Source: Candidatus Poribacteria bacterium
GTDB lineage: Bacteria > Poribacteria > WGA-4E > WGA-3G
DNA length: 64,000 bases
Reading direction: 5' to 3'
Assembly (NCBI GenBank): GCA_022826805.1
Contig: JAJDUH010000024.1
Span: 140,611-204,610, forward strand
The position numbers and the translations under genes are program-made. The notes under the pieces are model-generated. The model saw only the letters and a list, made by a program, of their open reading frames with translations, was not told the DNA's origin and made no database searches. Shown in pieces: positions 52,376-60,769 of this stretch. Every line of letters starts with the position of its first letter. Position 1 is the stretch's first letter.

Positions 52376-53545
52376 TTAAGGCACAGCAATATTTCCAAAT
52401 GCTGCAGCAACCAGCGTCAAATCCAGTATATTCACGAGGCCATCGGCGTTGACATCCGCATCGTTTTTTCCGCTTTTACCGAAGTTGGACGCAACTAAAG
52501 TTAAATCGAGAATGTTAACAGCACCATCCTTGTTGACATCTTCAGCAAGTTGCGCTGGTGCAGCAGCGGGCAACTCCCACAATAACACCGTGCCATCCAA
52601 CCCGATACTTGCGAGGGTGTTTCCATCCGGACTAAATGCTATGCCAATAACCGGCCCCGTATGTGCTGTGAAGGTGTGTATTTCGTTGCCAGTTGCGACA
52701 TCCCACAGCCGGAGTGTGTTGTCCCTACTACCACTTGCAACGGTCTTGCTATCTGGACTAAACGCTATGCTAACGACCGCATCTGTATGCGCTGTAAGGG
52801 TTTGTATCTCATTACTAGTTGCGACATCCCACAGCCGGGCAATGCCTTCCTGCCAAGCGCCACCACTCGCCAGGGTATTGCCATCCGGACTGAACGCTAT
52901 GCTAATAACTACATCTGTATGTCCTGTGAACGTTCGTATCTCGCTACCAGTTGCGACATCCCACAGCCGGACAGTGCGATCCGAACCACCACTGGTAAGG
53001 GTCTTACTATTTGGACTGAACGCTATGCTACTGACCCAACCTACATGTCCTTTAAGGATTCGTATCTCGCTGTCAGTCGCAATGTCCCACAGCCGGATGA
53101 TACCGTCTCTATTACCACTTGCCAAGGTGTTGCCATCCGGACTAAACGCTATGCTAATGGCTCCAGTATGCGCTGTGAACGTTCGTATCTTGCTGCGAGT
53201 TGCAACGTCCCACAGATGGGCAGTCCCGACGGTCCCGTCTGAACTACCACTCATAAGGGTATTGCTATCCGGACTAAACGCTATACTAATGACCACATCC
53301 GTATGCTCTGCAAGCAGGTCAAGTTCCTCGCCTGTCTGCGCGTTGTAAAGCCAAATCTCAGTTCCACTCGCTACCGCGAGGTGCTTGCCATCGGGAGAAT
53401 ACGCGATTTCGCTTATCGTCCCTTTGTCGAGGCGGGCTTTAGCGCCTTCTGGTAAATCCGATTGTGTAAAATCTTGGGCAAAGGTGTTTGCTGTCAAGAC
53501 AAATATGGCAAGCCAAATCAATGAAATGGAAAATCTATTTCTCAT
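52376..53545 (-). CDS. Exported WD40 propeller with dockerin-like C-terminus
   Basis: 389 residues: signal peptide (residues 1-23), seven WD40 blades from about residue 43 to 325 (SIAFSPDGNTLASG ... RLWDVATG repeated), then two dockerin type I repeats, each DVNxDGxVNILDLTLVAxxFG, with the calcium-binding Asp/Asn pattern intact. Likely extracellular, with the propeller as a binding scaffold and the dockerin for docking to a cohesin or for calcium-dependent folding. AAAGGAG precedes the ATG; a Fur-like box and promoters lie upstream, an unusual control for such a protein. Confidence 0.85.
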   Translation of the reverse strand: MRNRFSISLIWLAIFVLTANTFAQDFTQSDLPEGAKARLDKGTISEIAYSPDGKHLAVASGTEIWLYNAQTGEELDLLAEHTDVVISIAFSPDSNTLMSGSSDGTVGTAHLWDVATRSKIRTFTAHTGAISIAFSPDGNTLASGNRDGIIRLWDIATDSEIRILKGHVGWVSSIAFSPNSKTLTSGGSDRTVRLWDVATGSEIRTFTGHTDVVISIAFSPDGNTLASGGAWQEGIARLWDVATSNEIQTLTAHTDAVVSIAFSPDSKTVASGSRDNTLRLWDVATGNEIHTFTAHTGPVIGIAFSPDGNTLASIGLDGTVLLWELPAAAPAQLAEDVNKDGAVNILDLTLVASNFGKSGKNDADVNADGLVNILDLTLVAAAFGNIAVP

Positions 53546-53604
53546 AAATTTCTCCTTTTATTTTCGTAATTGCGAATGTTACCAGAGAAACTGTTCTGAA
53601 AATT

Positions 53605-53623
53605 GATAGTGAGTCTTATTATC
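53605..53623. promoter_or_regulatory. Fur-like operator
   Basis: GATAGTGAGTCTTATTATC, 60 bp upstream of the WD40-dockerin gene and 7 bp beyond the -10 region of the promoter copy at 53631-53659. Confidence 0.65.
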
Positions 53624-53630
53624 AATTTAA

Positions 53631-53659
53631 ATCCGACCCACAATTTTCGAGAATGTCAA
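53631..53659 (-). promoter_or_regulatory. Promoter copy with degraded -10
   Basis: Minus strand: TTGACA (53654-53659), 17 bp, TCGGAT (53631-53636). The -35 and spacer match the other iron-island promoters but the -10 is poor. Confidence 0.45.
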
Positions 53660-53826
53660 AAAATCGTGGTAAATTTGCAGATAATCGCACGAATTATTTT
53701 ATAGTGAATTCCATAATTAATTGGACACTTTTTTTCTAGCGCAAACTTTTAGTTTGCGTCCCACCCCTACACGCAAACAAACAGGAATCAGTGTCAAATG
53801 TTCACATATTTTTGGGCTTTACTATA

Positions 53827-53855
53827 ATTATACTCACAATTTCCGTGAATGTCAA
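53827..53855 (-). promoter_or_regulatory. Promoter, distal copy
   Basis: Minus strand: TTGACA (53850-53855), 17 bp, TATAAT (53827-53832). About 280 bp upstream of the WD40-dockerin gene; no Fur box directly at its start site. The rest of the 409-bp gap holds the GTGAATT...TTGGACAC repeat (about 53704-53728) and a CGCAAACT hairpin (53740-53758). Confidence 0.65.
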
Positions 53856-53954
53856 AAAATCTGCAAAAATATAAAAGTTTTTAAAAATCCGAATGAACTT
53901 GCCCCAAAGTTTGTTAAAGTAAAGACTATAATGAATAGGTGAACTTCCCGTCCA

Positions 53955-55109
53955 CTAAAATCGGTCGGACCACCAAATGTGTGAATGACCGAGTGGGAAG
54001 AGGGTATCCAGCACGGGAATGATTCCTACATTTACCCAAACATCGGGTTCAACGGCAAGATCTTCGATGCTTCGCCTTCCCATCATCAGTTGAATCAGCT
54101 TGTCCTGGGGCATCTCAAGGTGGAAGGCGTTCGCCTGACTGTTGGTGTATGCAACGTTGCCCTGATCAATTTCTAAGCAATCCTGTCCAAGATCTGTCGA
54201 GATGAGAATTTTCCCACGCCACTGTGAAGGTTCGGCAGCGCGTTGTAGTCGTTTTTCCAACTCACCGGTAATCTTTTTTAAGGTGCTTGATTGGTTGATA
54301 ATCCGCATCATACCCATGTGATCTTTCGGGGTATAGGTATTGGTCCGGCATCCATAGCGTCGGCAGAAGATAGCAAACGGATGATCTGCGGGTATCGCAC
54401 ATATAATCCGCTCCGCACTGGTGTAGTTCACGCTGTAGGCGAGGAAGTGGACAATCGTCTCAAAGATCGTTCTGTCCTGAAACCCAATATCGAAAAGAGT
54501 GCAGCTTTGATCAATCATGTCTTTTTTAGTATTATCACTATTACAGACGAAATAGCCGATCACCTCATCGGTTTCGTTAAGGACGACATAAGGATCAGGG
54601 ACAATTCCAGCTCTCCTCGTGAATTCTTTCCAACCGATTCCTGTTCTCAAGGGTGTCCCTGTTCGTTCGGCATTGTTAGTTGAATAGAGCTCGACGATTT
54701 TCGGTGTGTCCTCTGTCTGGAATCTTCGGACTTGATATGTGGAGACAGCTGCTGGTACATCTTTTGTATCAAATTCCACGTATGTTTCGGGTATCACAGT
54801 TGCATATCCGAATTTATGGTAGAAGTTTGGAATGCCAAAGAGCATGGAGACATCATACCTGTTCTCGTTCATGAACGCTATGGTGTGCTCCATGACCTGT
54901 CGGGAGTATCCTTTGTTGCGATGTTCCTCCTTTGTGCCGACTCCGTCGATGCCGCCCAGTTTGAGTTGTGCAGATCCAAACCGCATTTGATATTCACGGA
55001 GCCCGAGTTGGCTTACCATTTTCTCGTCTTCTGTTAGAAGCGAGATCCACGTGACACTTAAAGCCGGTCGCTCCACCCTATTCCGGGCATCATAGTAGCT
55101 AAATTTCAT
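53955..55109 (-). CDS. Eis-like GNAT N-acetyltransferase with SCP2-like C-domain
   Basis: 384 residues. N-terminal GNAT fold with acetyl-CoA loop region GIDGVGTKEEHRNKGYSRQVMEHTI at about 53-77, GIPNFYHKFGY, a second GNAT-like half (~130-280), and a C-terminal SCP2-like domain (CLEIDQGNVAY, PVLDTLFPLGHSHIW). This three-part plan is that of Eis-type lysine/aminoglycoside acetyltransferases, usually hexameric. Substrate cannot be deduced. A remnant of the C-terminus of a second copy is at 56588-56644. Confidence 0.8.
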   Translation of the reverse strand: MKFSYYDARNRVERPALSVTWISLLTEDEKMVSQLGLREYQMRFGSAQLKLGGIDGVGTKEEHRNKGYSRQVMEHTIAFMNENRYDVSMLFGIPNFYHKFGYATVIPETYVEFDTKDVPAAVSTYQVRRFQTEDTPKIVELYSTNNAERTGTPLRTGIGWKEFTRRAGIVPDPYVVLNETDEVIGYFVCNSDNTKKDMIDQSCTLFDIGFQDRTIFETIVHFLAYSVNYTSAERIICAIPADHPFAIFCRRYGCRTNTYTPKDHMGMMRIINQSSTLKKITGELEKRLQRAAEPSQWRGKILISTDLGQDCLEIDQGNVAYTNSQANAFHLEMPQDKLIQLMMGRRSIEDLAVEPDVWVNVGIIPVLDTLFPLGHSHIWWSDRF

Positions 55110-55188
55110 TGAGGGACCTCTGTTTTTGCAGTTGTCATTCTCAGACCTTACGTTATGTGAGCGTTTAACTTTTAGAAAGTTCTAGCCG

Positions 55189-56559
55189 TTATTCACGCCG
55201 CTGAAACATGCCACCTCGTCCTGACAGTAGGCTGGTGACATTTCCCTCTGCCCCTCGCACAAAATGAATTGGTCTTGGTCCCCCGTATGGGTCCATAAAT
55301 ATATCTGAACTGATAGCGATAAGGGATGTCGCCTCCCCATCGGAAGGTCGGGCTATCAACGTTCCTCCGTCCATTTCTATGGTAATCTGTGCCTCTTCAT
55401 TTTGCTGGTAAACCCATGTATACGTCCCAACATATTGCGCGAGGGTGTTAGCACTTGGAGCGGGGTAGCGCGTGTTGACAGGAAGCGGATCTTCATAGGT
55501 AGGTCGCAAAAGAGGTGTGTCCAAAGTGCTGTTTGCCAATTGATTGGCAATCTGTCGCGCGCCCCAACCGCTCAAATTCGTCAATACCACCACACCCAAT
55601 TGTTCCGACGGAATTATTAGCGCGCGGGTGGCAATGCCAGGAAGCCCACCGCTGTGTGAAACGACCTTTCGTCCTGCATTTCCGATAATTTCCCAACCTA
55701 AGCCGTAGCCCCAACCGGTGTCACCATAGGGCATTGAAACGGTCTGCATTGTATCCAGTGAACCCAATGAAAGTAAAGCACTGTTAGCATAATTCATCGA
55801 AGCGATGAGGTAGTTGGCATAGTCATAAGCCGTGCTACAGATACCACCCGTAGAGAGCGAAATGCTATAATCTGCAACGAGTTGCGTCTCCTCATAAGCT
55901 CCCTCTTTTTTCACATAACCGTGCGATTTATCTGGGTCCGATTGCCACTGCGAAAATCTTGGATATGTTCGTTGCATGCCCACTGCCTCAAAGATCTGCG
56001 ACTGAAAGTAATCTTCGAGAGGGGTACTACTTATTGTTTCTACAAGGACCCCCAAGGTGATGTAGCCTTCGTTGGAGTAAGAGAAAGCAACGTTTGGTGG
56101 TGTTTGTAACCGAACTTCCGCCAACTGGTTGACAAGGTCGGCTCGATCCTTGTAAGGATTCACTTCCTCATGCCATATTCTGTCGCGATGCCCAGTATTG
56201 CCCATTCCACTCTTATGGCAGAGTAGACTGCGCGGAGTAATCTTACGGCTAGCTTCTATATCTGCGACGCGGAAGTTTGACAGGTAACTCGCCACGGGTT
56301 CATCGAGCGAGAGCTTCCCGGAGTCAACGAGCTGCATCACTGCGACCCCTGTGAAGGATTTTGTTAGGGAACAGAGGGGCAAGACAGTATGCGCGGTCAT
56401 CGGCAACTGTGCATCCCGGTTTCGATGGCCAAATCCGTCGGCAGCGATAATCTCTCTATCCTTAACAATTGCAGCGGCTACCCCTGGAATCCCTCTTGTC
56501 ACTCTAATGGATTCAATGATGTCCTCTTGTTCAGGTGAAAAATCGAAGTTTTGTGTCAT
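55189..56559 (-). CDS. Beta-lactamase-fold serine hydrolase
   Basis: 456 residues from ATG 56559 (AAAGGAG upstream); the longer open frame to 56664 runs through the acetyltransferase remnant and is not used. Class C beta-lactamase/DD-peptidase fold: SLTK (Ser64, Lys67), YSN (161-163), and HSGG in place of KTG. A C-terminal ~100-residue beta domain (NTLAQYVGTYTWVY) follows. No signal peptide is evident. Such enzymes are esterases or D-amino-acid peptidases; substrate unknown. Confidence 0.82.
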   Translation of the reverse strand: MTQNFDFSPEQEDIIESIRVTRGIPGVAAAIVKDREIIAADGFGHRNRDAQLPMTAHTVLPLCSLTKSFTGVAVMQLVDSGKLSLDEPVASYLSNFRVADIEASRKITPRSLLCHKSGMGNTGHRDRIWHEEVNPYKDRADLVNQLAEVRLQTPPNVAFSYSNEGYITLGVLVETISSTPLEDYFQSQIFEAVGMQRTYPRFSQWQSDPDKSHGYVKKEGAYEETQLVADYSISLSTGGICSTAYDYANYLIASMNYANSALLSLGSLDTMQTVSMPYGDTGWGYGLGWEIIGNAGRKVVSHSGGLPGIATRALIIPSEQLGVVVLTNLSGWGARQIANQLANSTLDTPLLRPTYEDPLPVNTRYPAPSANTLAQYVGTYTWVYQQNEEAQITIEMDGGTLIARPSDGEATSLIAISSDIFMDPYGGPRPIHFVRGAEGNVTSLLSGRGGMFQRRE

Positions 56560-56587
56560 CGTGCCTTCTCCTTTAAAATCTGTCAGA

Positions 56588-56644
56588 CTACCAAACGTGT
56601 GAATGACCGAGTGGGAAGAGGGTATCCAGCACGGGGATAATTTC
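56588..56644 (-). pseudogene. 3' remnant of a second Eis-like acetyltransferase
   Basis: The minus strand encodes EIIPVLDTLFPLGHSHVW followed by a stop, nearly identical to the C-terminus of the 53955 gene (GIIPVLDTLFPLGHSHIW). Nothing of the preceding domain remains; GC-rich DNA of the siderophore-interacting gene starts about 20 bp further on. Confidence 0.75.
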
Positions 56645-56667
56645 CTCGGCTGCCGAATGAGCAATCC

Positions 56668-57462
56668 TCAGACATCGTTCGCTTGGTCGGCAAGCCAGGC
56701 GGATTTAATGATCCGCCACTCCTCATCAGTCATCGTGCGTCGCCAATACGGAGAGATCGAGGCATTTTTTCCATCGATCCCGCGTTCAGACAATAAGTGC
56801 TTGCGCACTGCTCGAACCTCGCCGGCCTCCCCGTGGACGAACACGTCCACTGGCCCCGGGGCAAAGTCCAGGGCAGCAACGGCATCGGGTAGCAGCGTCG
56901 CAGGGTTCTCGGCGCTGCGCCGATGTAACCAGGTGATGTTGGCATCGCCTGGCGTGGTGAGCACCAGTTCGTCATCGGGACCGTCTACTACCACCAATAC
57001 CACGGCGCGAGTTCCTGGTGTGAGTGCGTCCAGCGATGCGCCAATGGCAGGCAACGCGCTCTCGTCGCCCGCCATGAGGTGCCACGCCGCATCGGGGTCA
57101 GGAGCGTATGCGCCGTTCGGTCCCGTGAACTGGAGACAGTCACCCGGCTGGGCTCGCTGCGCCCAGGGACCTGCGTAGCCGTGGTCGCCATGGACGACGA
57201 AGTCGACGGTGAGTTCCTGTTGGTCGTCGTCCCAGGCGCGCACTGTGTAGCGGCGGCCCCGGGGCCGCTGGTCGCTGTCGAGTGATTCGAAGTCAGCCGG
57301 GTCGAATGGGGCTGTGTAGGATGCCCCGCCGGGAAAGAACTGGGCGTTGATATATTGATCCGAATAGGGGGTGGAAATGAATCCGTCTAGGTTGCCACCG
57401 CCTAACACGACGCGCACCATTGACGGGGTCAAGTGTTGGGTGCTTCGTACTACTCCATACAT
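56668..57462 (-). CDS. Siderophore-interacting protein (FAD-binding, SIP family)
   Basis: 264-residue flavoprotein of the SIP/ViuB type that reduces ferric siderophores in the cytosol. FAD motif RRYTVR near residue 90; FVVHGDHGYAGPWAQRAQPGD and GPNGAYAPDPDAAWHLMAGDESALPAIGASL follow; the C-terminal block is SPYWRRTMTDEEWR. The sequence is strikingly GC-rich (one line, 57241-57300, has 42 of 60 G+C, against 31 of 60 at 55801-55860) and uses GC-ending codons, unlike its neighbours; the protein reads like an actinobacterial member. A native-type ribosome site (GGAGG) and a truncated promoter precede it. Confidence 0.9.
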   Translation of the reverse strand: MYGVVRSTQHLTPSMVRVVLGGGNLDGFISTPYSDQYINAQFFPGGASYTAPFDPADFESLDSDQRPRGRRYTVRAWDDDQQELTVDFVVHGDHGYAGPWAQRAQPGDCLQFTGPNGAYAPDPDAAWHLMAGDESALPAIGASLDALTPGTRAVVLVVVDGPDDELVLTTPGDANITWLHRRSAENPATLLPDAVAALDFAPGPVDVFVHGEAGEVRAVRKHLLSERGIDGKNASISPYWRRTMTDEEWRIIKSAWLADQANDV

Positions 57463-57497
57463 AGGTCTACCTCCATTTTTCAGTTGATTTTCGTGAA

Positions 57498-57503
57498 TGT
57501 CAA
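57498..57503 (-). promoter_or_regulatory. Orphan -35 of an iron-island promoter
   Basis: TTGACA with the same upstream TGCAGATTTTT and downstream TTCACGAAAAT as the other promoters, but 17 bp on there is AAAAAT (57475-57480) directly against the ribosome site instead of TATAAT. The copy appears cut at the junction with the SIP gene. Confidence 0.45.
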
Positions 57504-57547
57504 AAAAATCTGCAAAAAATTCCTAAAATTTTCTATAAGTTGGATGA

Positions 57548-58727
57548 TTACATACCGAACCAATATCGGCATTTCACCAGAAAGATGTTCTCCCCTTCAT
57601 CGGTGAAACTGCTTCCCAAACTCTGCAATGGACGAAACTCAAGATCAGTTTCCCCGACTGATGGCAAGTCAGCTTCTCGCGATTGCGTCCAAACCAAAAA
57701 TAGCGTGCTTCCGGGTTGGAACTCCCAGCGAAGGACGGCGTTGCCTCGCAAAGACCGGTAGTGGAAGTCTCGATTTCTCTTCAGGGGATACGATTTGAAC
57801 TGATAGGTCTTCGGGGCCACGAGTTCCTTGAAGTTGATATATTCGCCGATCGTCAAGAAGGGTTGCAGGTAGAGTTGCAGACTCAGTGTTGATGTAAAAT
57901 TGTTCTCCCAATAATAGATAGGTGTTCTCCACCAACGAGGATTCAACTGCAACTGAACCCTTTTTCAGCTGTCGGTCGAAAGCGATGTAAACATCCACCA
58001 GACTGCTGGTCTCTTAATCAGGACGCCGCGGCGAACATCGCGATCGCTAAGCGATTCAAGGTTGCGTCCAGCTCCCAACGTATATGTCCAATAATTCTTG
58101 AATTGCGCCTCTACTGCTATATCATGGTAACGACTCAGACTGTCACCCTCGTAGGTCCAGATGCGATCACCAGAGACGTAAAGAGAAACGCGTCTGAAGA
58201 TGCTAAAAGGTCTCTCCTTGTCTGACAAGAGGTAATAGGGTCAATCCAGTCTACCAATGTTCCAAATGATACCGAGGTCGTTTATATCGAAGTCAGGTGA
58301 TATCGTTTCCGGACAGCTCAGTTCGGTAGCATCGTGGAGAATCTGAAAATGCTCCGGTCTTCGCCCAATCCGACGCGAATAAAAGAACAGATAATCCGCG
58401 TGGTCAAAGGCAGTCGAATCTTTAACAAAGAAGGGACGGCGTTCCGAAAAATATTCCTCATAAGCGGAAAGATTTAGCGTCGCTGGATCGGCTTCCACCT
58501 GTCCAAAGTCGGGGTTAACTGTTGCGTCAGGTGTGATCCTGGGGGTAATCCCAAATCGCATATCGGTGCCGATGTTGCCCCACAGGTCGGGGGCATCGTC
58601 GAACCGCGTGCGTTCCATGACGTAAGGCACAATCTCGGGATGGGTTGATATTTTTGATGCTGGTGAGGCCCTCAAAGCGGGACACCCAGCTCGGCGCATC
58701 GAGCTTGACCAACCGCCAGTGGTCCAT
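57548..58727 (-). pseudogene. Broken DUF5916 outer-membrane protein gene
   Basis: Pieces of one protein family in order but different frames: WRLVKLDAPSWVSRFEGL (from 58727), then PEIVPYVMERT ... TVNPDFGQVEADPATLNLSAYEEYFSERRPFFV ... LFFYSRRIGR (58241-58660), a short segment near 57965-58228, and STLSLQLYLQPFLTIGEY ... ALRWEFQPGSTLFLVWTQSRE (57548-57952). DUF5916 proteins are normally 700-900 residues with an N-terminal CBM9-like domain, missing here. Frameshift(s), internal deletion and N-terminal loss make it non-functional. Confidence 0.8.
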
Positions 58728-58821
58728 CTCTTTTTTACGACTTAAGTCTGCTATCGAGGTTTATCGACCACTATCCTCAATAAACCCCGATAGAGATTTG
58801 TTGTTCTTCTAAACGGTTGAC

Positions 58822-59442
58822 TCAGTCTACCCATCGAAGGACGTGATTCAGAGGTTTCCGCTTTGGGGTTGGGATTTCCTCTGGATAGCCTATGTAATAG
58901 AAGCCTATGATGTACTCATTTTTTGGATTGATATCGAGTAGATTGTAAGTCCCATTTTCCATCGTAATCGCCCCAGTGCTCCACTGCATACCGATACCTT
59001 GCTCCCATCCGGCGAGTTGAATATTCTGCATCGAGCAACAGACAGAAGCATAGTCTTCCAACTGACGTTGTTCATTGCCCTCTTTAATGCAAGAGACTGC
59101 GACGATCGTCGGTTTGGACATGAACTTCTGGAATCCGCGCTCTCCGATTTCAGCGAGGGTTTCTTCTGTCGTTGCCTTAGCAGCTTCTGGATTAGATGTT
59201 ACTTTCTCAATCTGAATTTCGCTGTACCGCTCAGCGAGTGTCAATTTCACTGTTTCGCCCAGGACAGTAAACCGCCACGGCTCAGTAAGATGGTGGTTTG
59301 GTGCCCAGATGCCAGCATAAAGGATATCTTCAAGGATATTTTTCGGCACTGGGTCTGGCTTAAACTTAAAAATTGTCCGACGCGATTGGATTGCTTCCAT
59401 GACGGACAGTTTGCCATTGTTACTGATGTTAGTCTGTGCCAT
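58822..59442 (-). CDS. Nitroreductase family protein
   Basis: 206-residue FMN-dependent oxidoreductase. Family start SVMEAIQSRRTIFKFKPDPVP with the FMN-phosphate-binding Arg pair, AGIWAPNHHLTEPWRFTVLG, and ASVCCSMQNIQLAGWEQGIGMQWSTG, and the C-terminal IIGFYYIGYP. Closest in layout to YdjA-like single-domain members. Cytosolic; reduces quinones, nitro compounds or flavin-linked substrates. AAGGAG precedes the ATG. Possibly supplies reduced flavin for iron release, but that is speculation. Confidence 0.85.
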   Translation of the reverse strand: MAQTNISNNGKLSVMEAIQSRRTIFKFKPDPVPKNILEDILYAGIWAPNHHLTEPWRFTVLGETVKLTLAERYSEIQIEKVTSNPEAAKATTEETLAEIGERGFQKFMSKPTIVAVSCIKEGNEQRQLEDYASVCCSMQNIQLAGWEQGIGMQWSTGAITMENGTYNLLDINPKNEYIIGFYYIGYPEEIPTPKRKPLNHVLRWVD

Positions 59443-59511
59443 TGTTTTCTCCTTATTTAAAGGTATTGGTTCATCTACATTATTGTCGTGACTGGATAGA
59501 TTTCTTCGTTT

Positions 59512-60342
59512 TCAGTCGGAAAGATTATTCTGAAAATCTCGCTTTACACCGACTAACATAATAGCAGCGAGATGTTCCTCATACTTTTGGAATACCTTTC
59601 GCATGGTTTTCACCCGATGTCGAGCTTCTTTGTTACGCAAAACGTTCCCTACAAAGCGAAGTGTGCCCCAAAAGCCTTCATCTTGGATCAAACGATTGGG
59701 TTCTAGCAGATGCATTGGCGTGGTTGCTTCGGCTTGAATAATAAATCCTTCGGCTTCTAACAAGGTCTGCCACTCAGAAACCGTGAGCGGACGCGCGCCA
59801 ACATGTATCGCATCTGTTAGCGCTTTCTGAATTTCTTGTTTAGTATTTTCATCCAGATCTTCTGGTACAAGACAAAGTTCATGGATCCCATAGCGTCCCA
59901 TAGGTTTTATGAGTCGAGACGCTTCTTGCACAATCTGCTGCTTTTTACTTGGTGTCTGCATTGTCAGCATGGCTTCGCCGTACACGACACTTGCTGTTGC
60001 GTCTGGAAGTCCAGTCTCTTCTGCTCGTCCGATCAAACAGGTTTGGTTGTTCTTCGTCAAGTAACGGCGCACTACACTGGCAGCGGTTTCATCGCGTTCG
60101 ACAGCTGTGTAGGAAGCGGGTTTCTGGTTAAGAGTTAGTTGTGCTGTAAAGCCTAAACCTGGGGCAAACTCCACTACATCATCTGAAGGTTGAATGTCCA
60201 ACCCATCTAACATCTGTCGAGTGAGCTCTCTCCCGCCGGGTCGAAGGACACGCTTTCCGAGTCGAGCTAAGAGCCAGTGCCCAGGCATTTTGGTAGTGTC
60301 GAGTTCCTCGCCAAGTATTCCTTTTTGGTTGTTAGTATCCAT
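59512..60342 (-). CDS. SAM-dependent class I methyltransferase
   Basis: 276 residues. Motif I is VVEFAPGLGFTAQLTL at about 57-72 (more usual ExGxGxG is weakened), followed by TAVERDETAASVV and VVYGEAMLTMQT. The N-terminal ~45 residues and C-terminal helices are of a small-molecule methyltransferase; substrate unknown. A Fur-like box lies 22 bp upstream, so it appears to be iron-regulated, perhaps in metallophore metabolism (inference). AAAGGA precedes the ATG. Confidence 0.75.
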   Translation of the reverse strand: MDTNNQKGILGEELDTTKMPGHWLLARLGKRVLRPGGRELTRQMLDGLDIQPSDDVVEFAPGLGFTAQLTLNQKPASYTAVERDETAASVVRRYLTKNNQTCLIGRAEETGLPDATASVVYGEAMLTMQTPSKKQQIVQEASRLIKPMGRYGIHELCLVPEDLDENTKQEIQKALTDAIHVGARPLTVSEWQTLLEAEGFIIQAEATTPMHLLEPNRLIQDEGFWGTLRFVGNVLRNKEARHRVKTMRKVFQKYEEHLAAIMLVGVKRDFQNNLSD

Positions 60343-60364
60343 TGTTTGTCCTTTTAATTATATT

Positions 60365-60383
60365 GAAACTGAGTCTCACTATC
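60365..60383. promoter_or_regulatory. Fur-like operator
   Basis: GAAACTGAGTCTCACTATC, 22 bp upstream of the methyltransferase gene. Confidence 0.65.
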
Positions 60384-60449
60384 AAATGGAGTGATGTGGT
60401 AGCAACTTCCTTTTGCGCTGGAGCTTGCGCTTAGGAAATTGTGTTAAAT

Positions 60450-60468
60450 AATAATGAGACTCAGTTTC
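60450..60468. promoter_or_regulatory. Fur-like operator
   Basis: AATAATGAGACTCAGTTTC, between the promoter at 60543-60571 and the methyltransferase gene. Confidence 0.65.
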
Positions 60469-60542
60469 ATATTCGTGCCTCAGGTGTTCGCGAGGGTCCG
60501 AAAACTCGCGATAAATTGAAGATAAATGCACGAATTACATTA

Positions 60543-60571
60543 AGTATACCCGCAATTTTTCTAAATGTCAA
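60543..60571 (-). promoter_or_regulatory. Promoter of the methyltransferase gene
   Basis: Minus strand: TTGACA (60566-60571), 17 bp, TATACT (60543-60548). Same spacer type (TTTAGAAAAATTGCGGG) as the other iron-island promoters. The remaining gap to 60769 shows nothing convincing. Confidence 0.65.
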
Positions 60572-60769
60572 GAAAATCTGCAAAAAATGTGAAAATTTCT
60601 CGGCAAAATCTGGAATAAGTGATAAAAATTCAATGATTACATCTTTGCTAACGCTGTGGAGAGGATCTGGTGGCAGCATGAAACTCTCGCCAATCGTAGA
60701 GGTTGAGGTGCCGACGTTTGAGGACTTGCCAGAAATTTTGGATTGATGTTTTTGAACTGAACAATATCT

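Noticed and set aside
52449..53348. Long plus-strand frames opposite the WD40 gene
   Set aside because: They arise from the repetitive WD40 codons; the minus-strand protein is clearly real.
60441..60746. Plus-strand frame ending in MKLSPIVEVEVPTFEDLPEILD
   Set aside because: It runs over Fur boxes and a minus-strand promoter; the last 22 residues have a protein-like look but no ribosome site or full domain.
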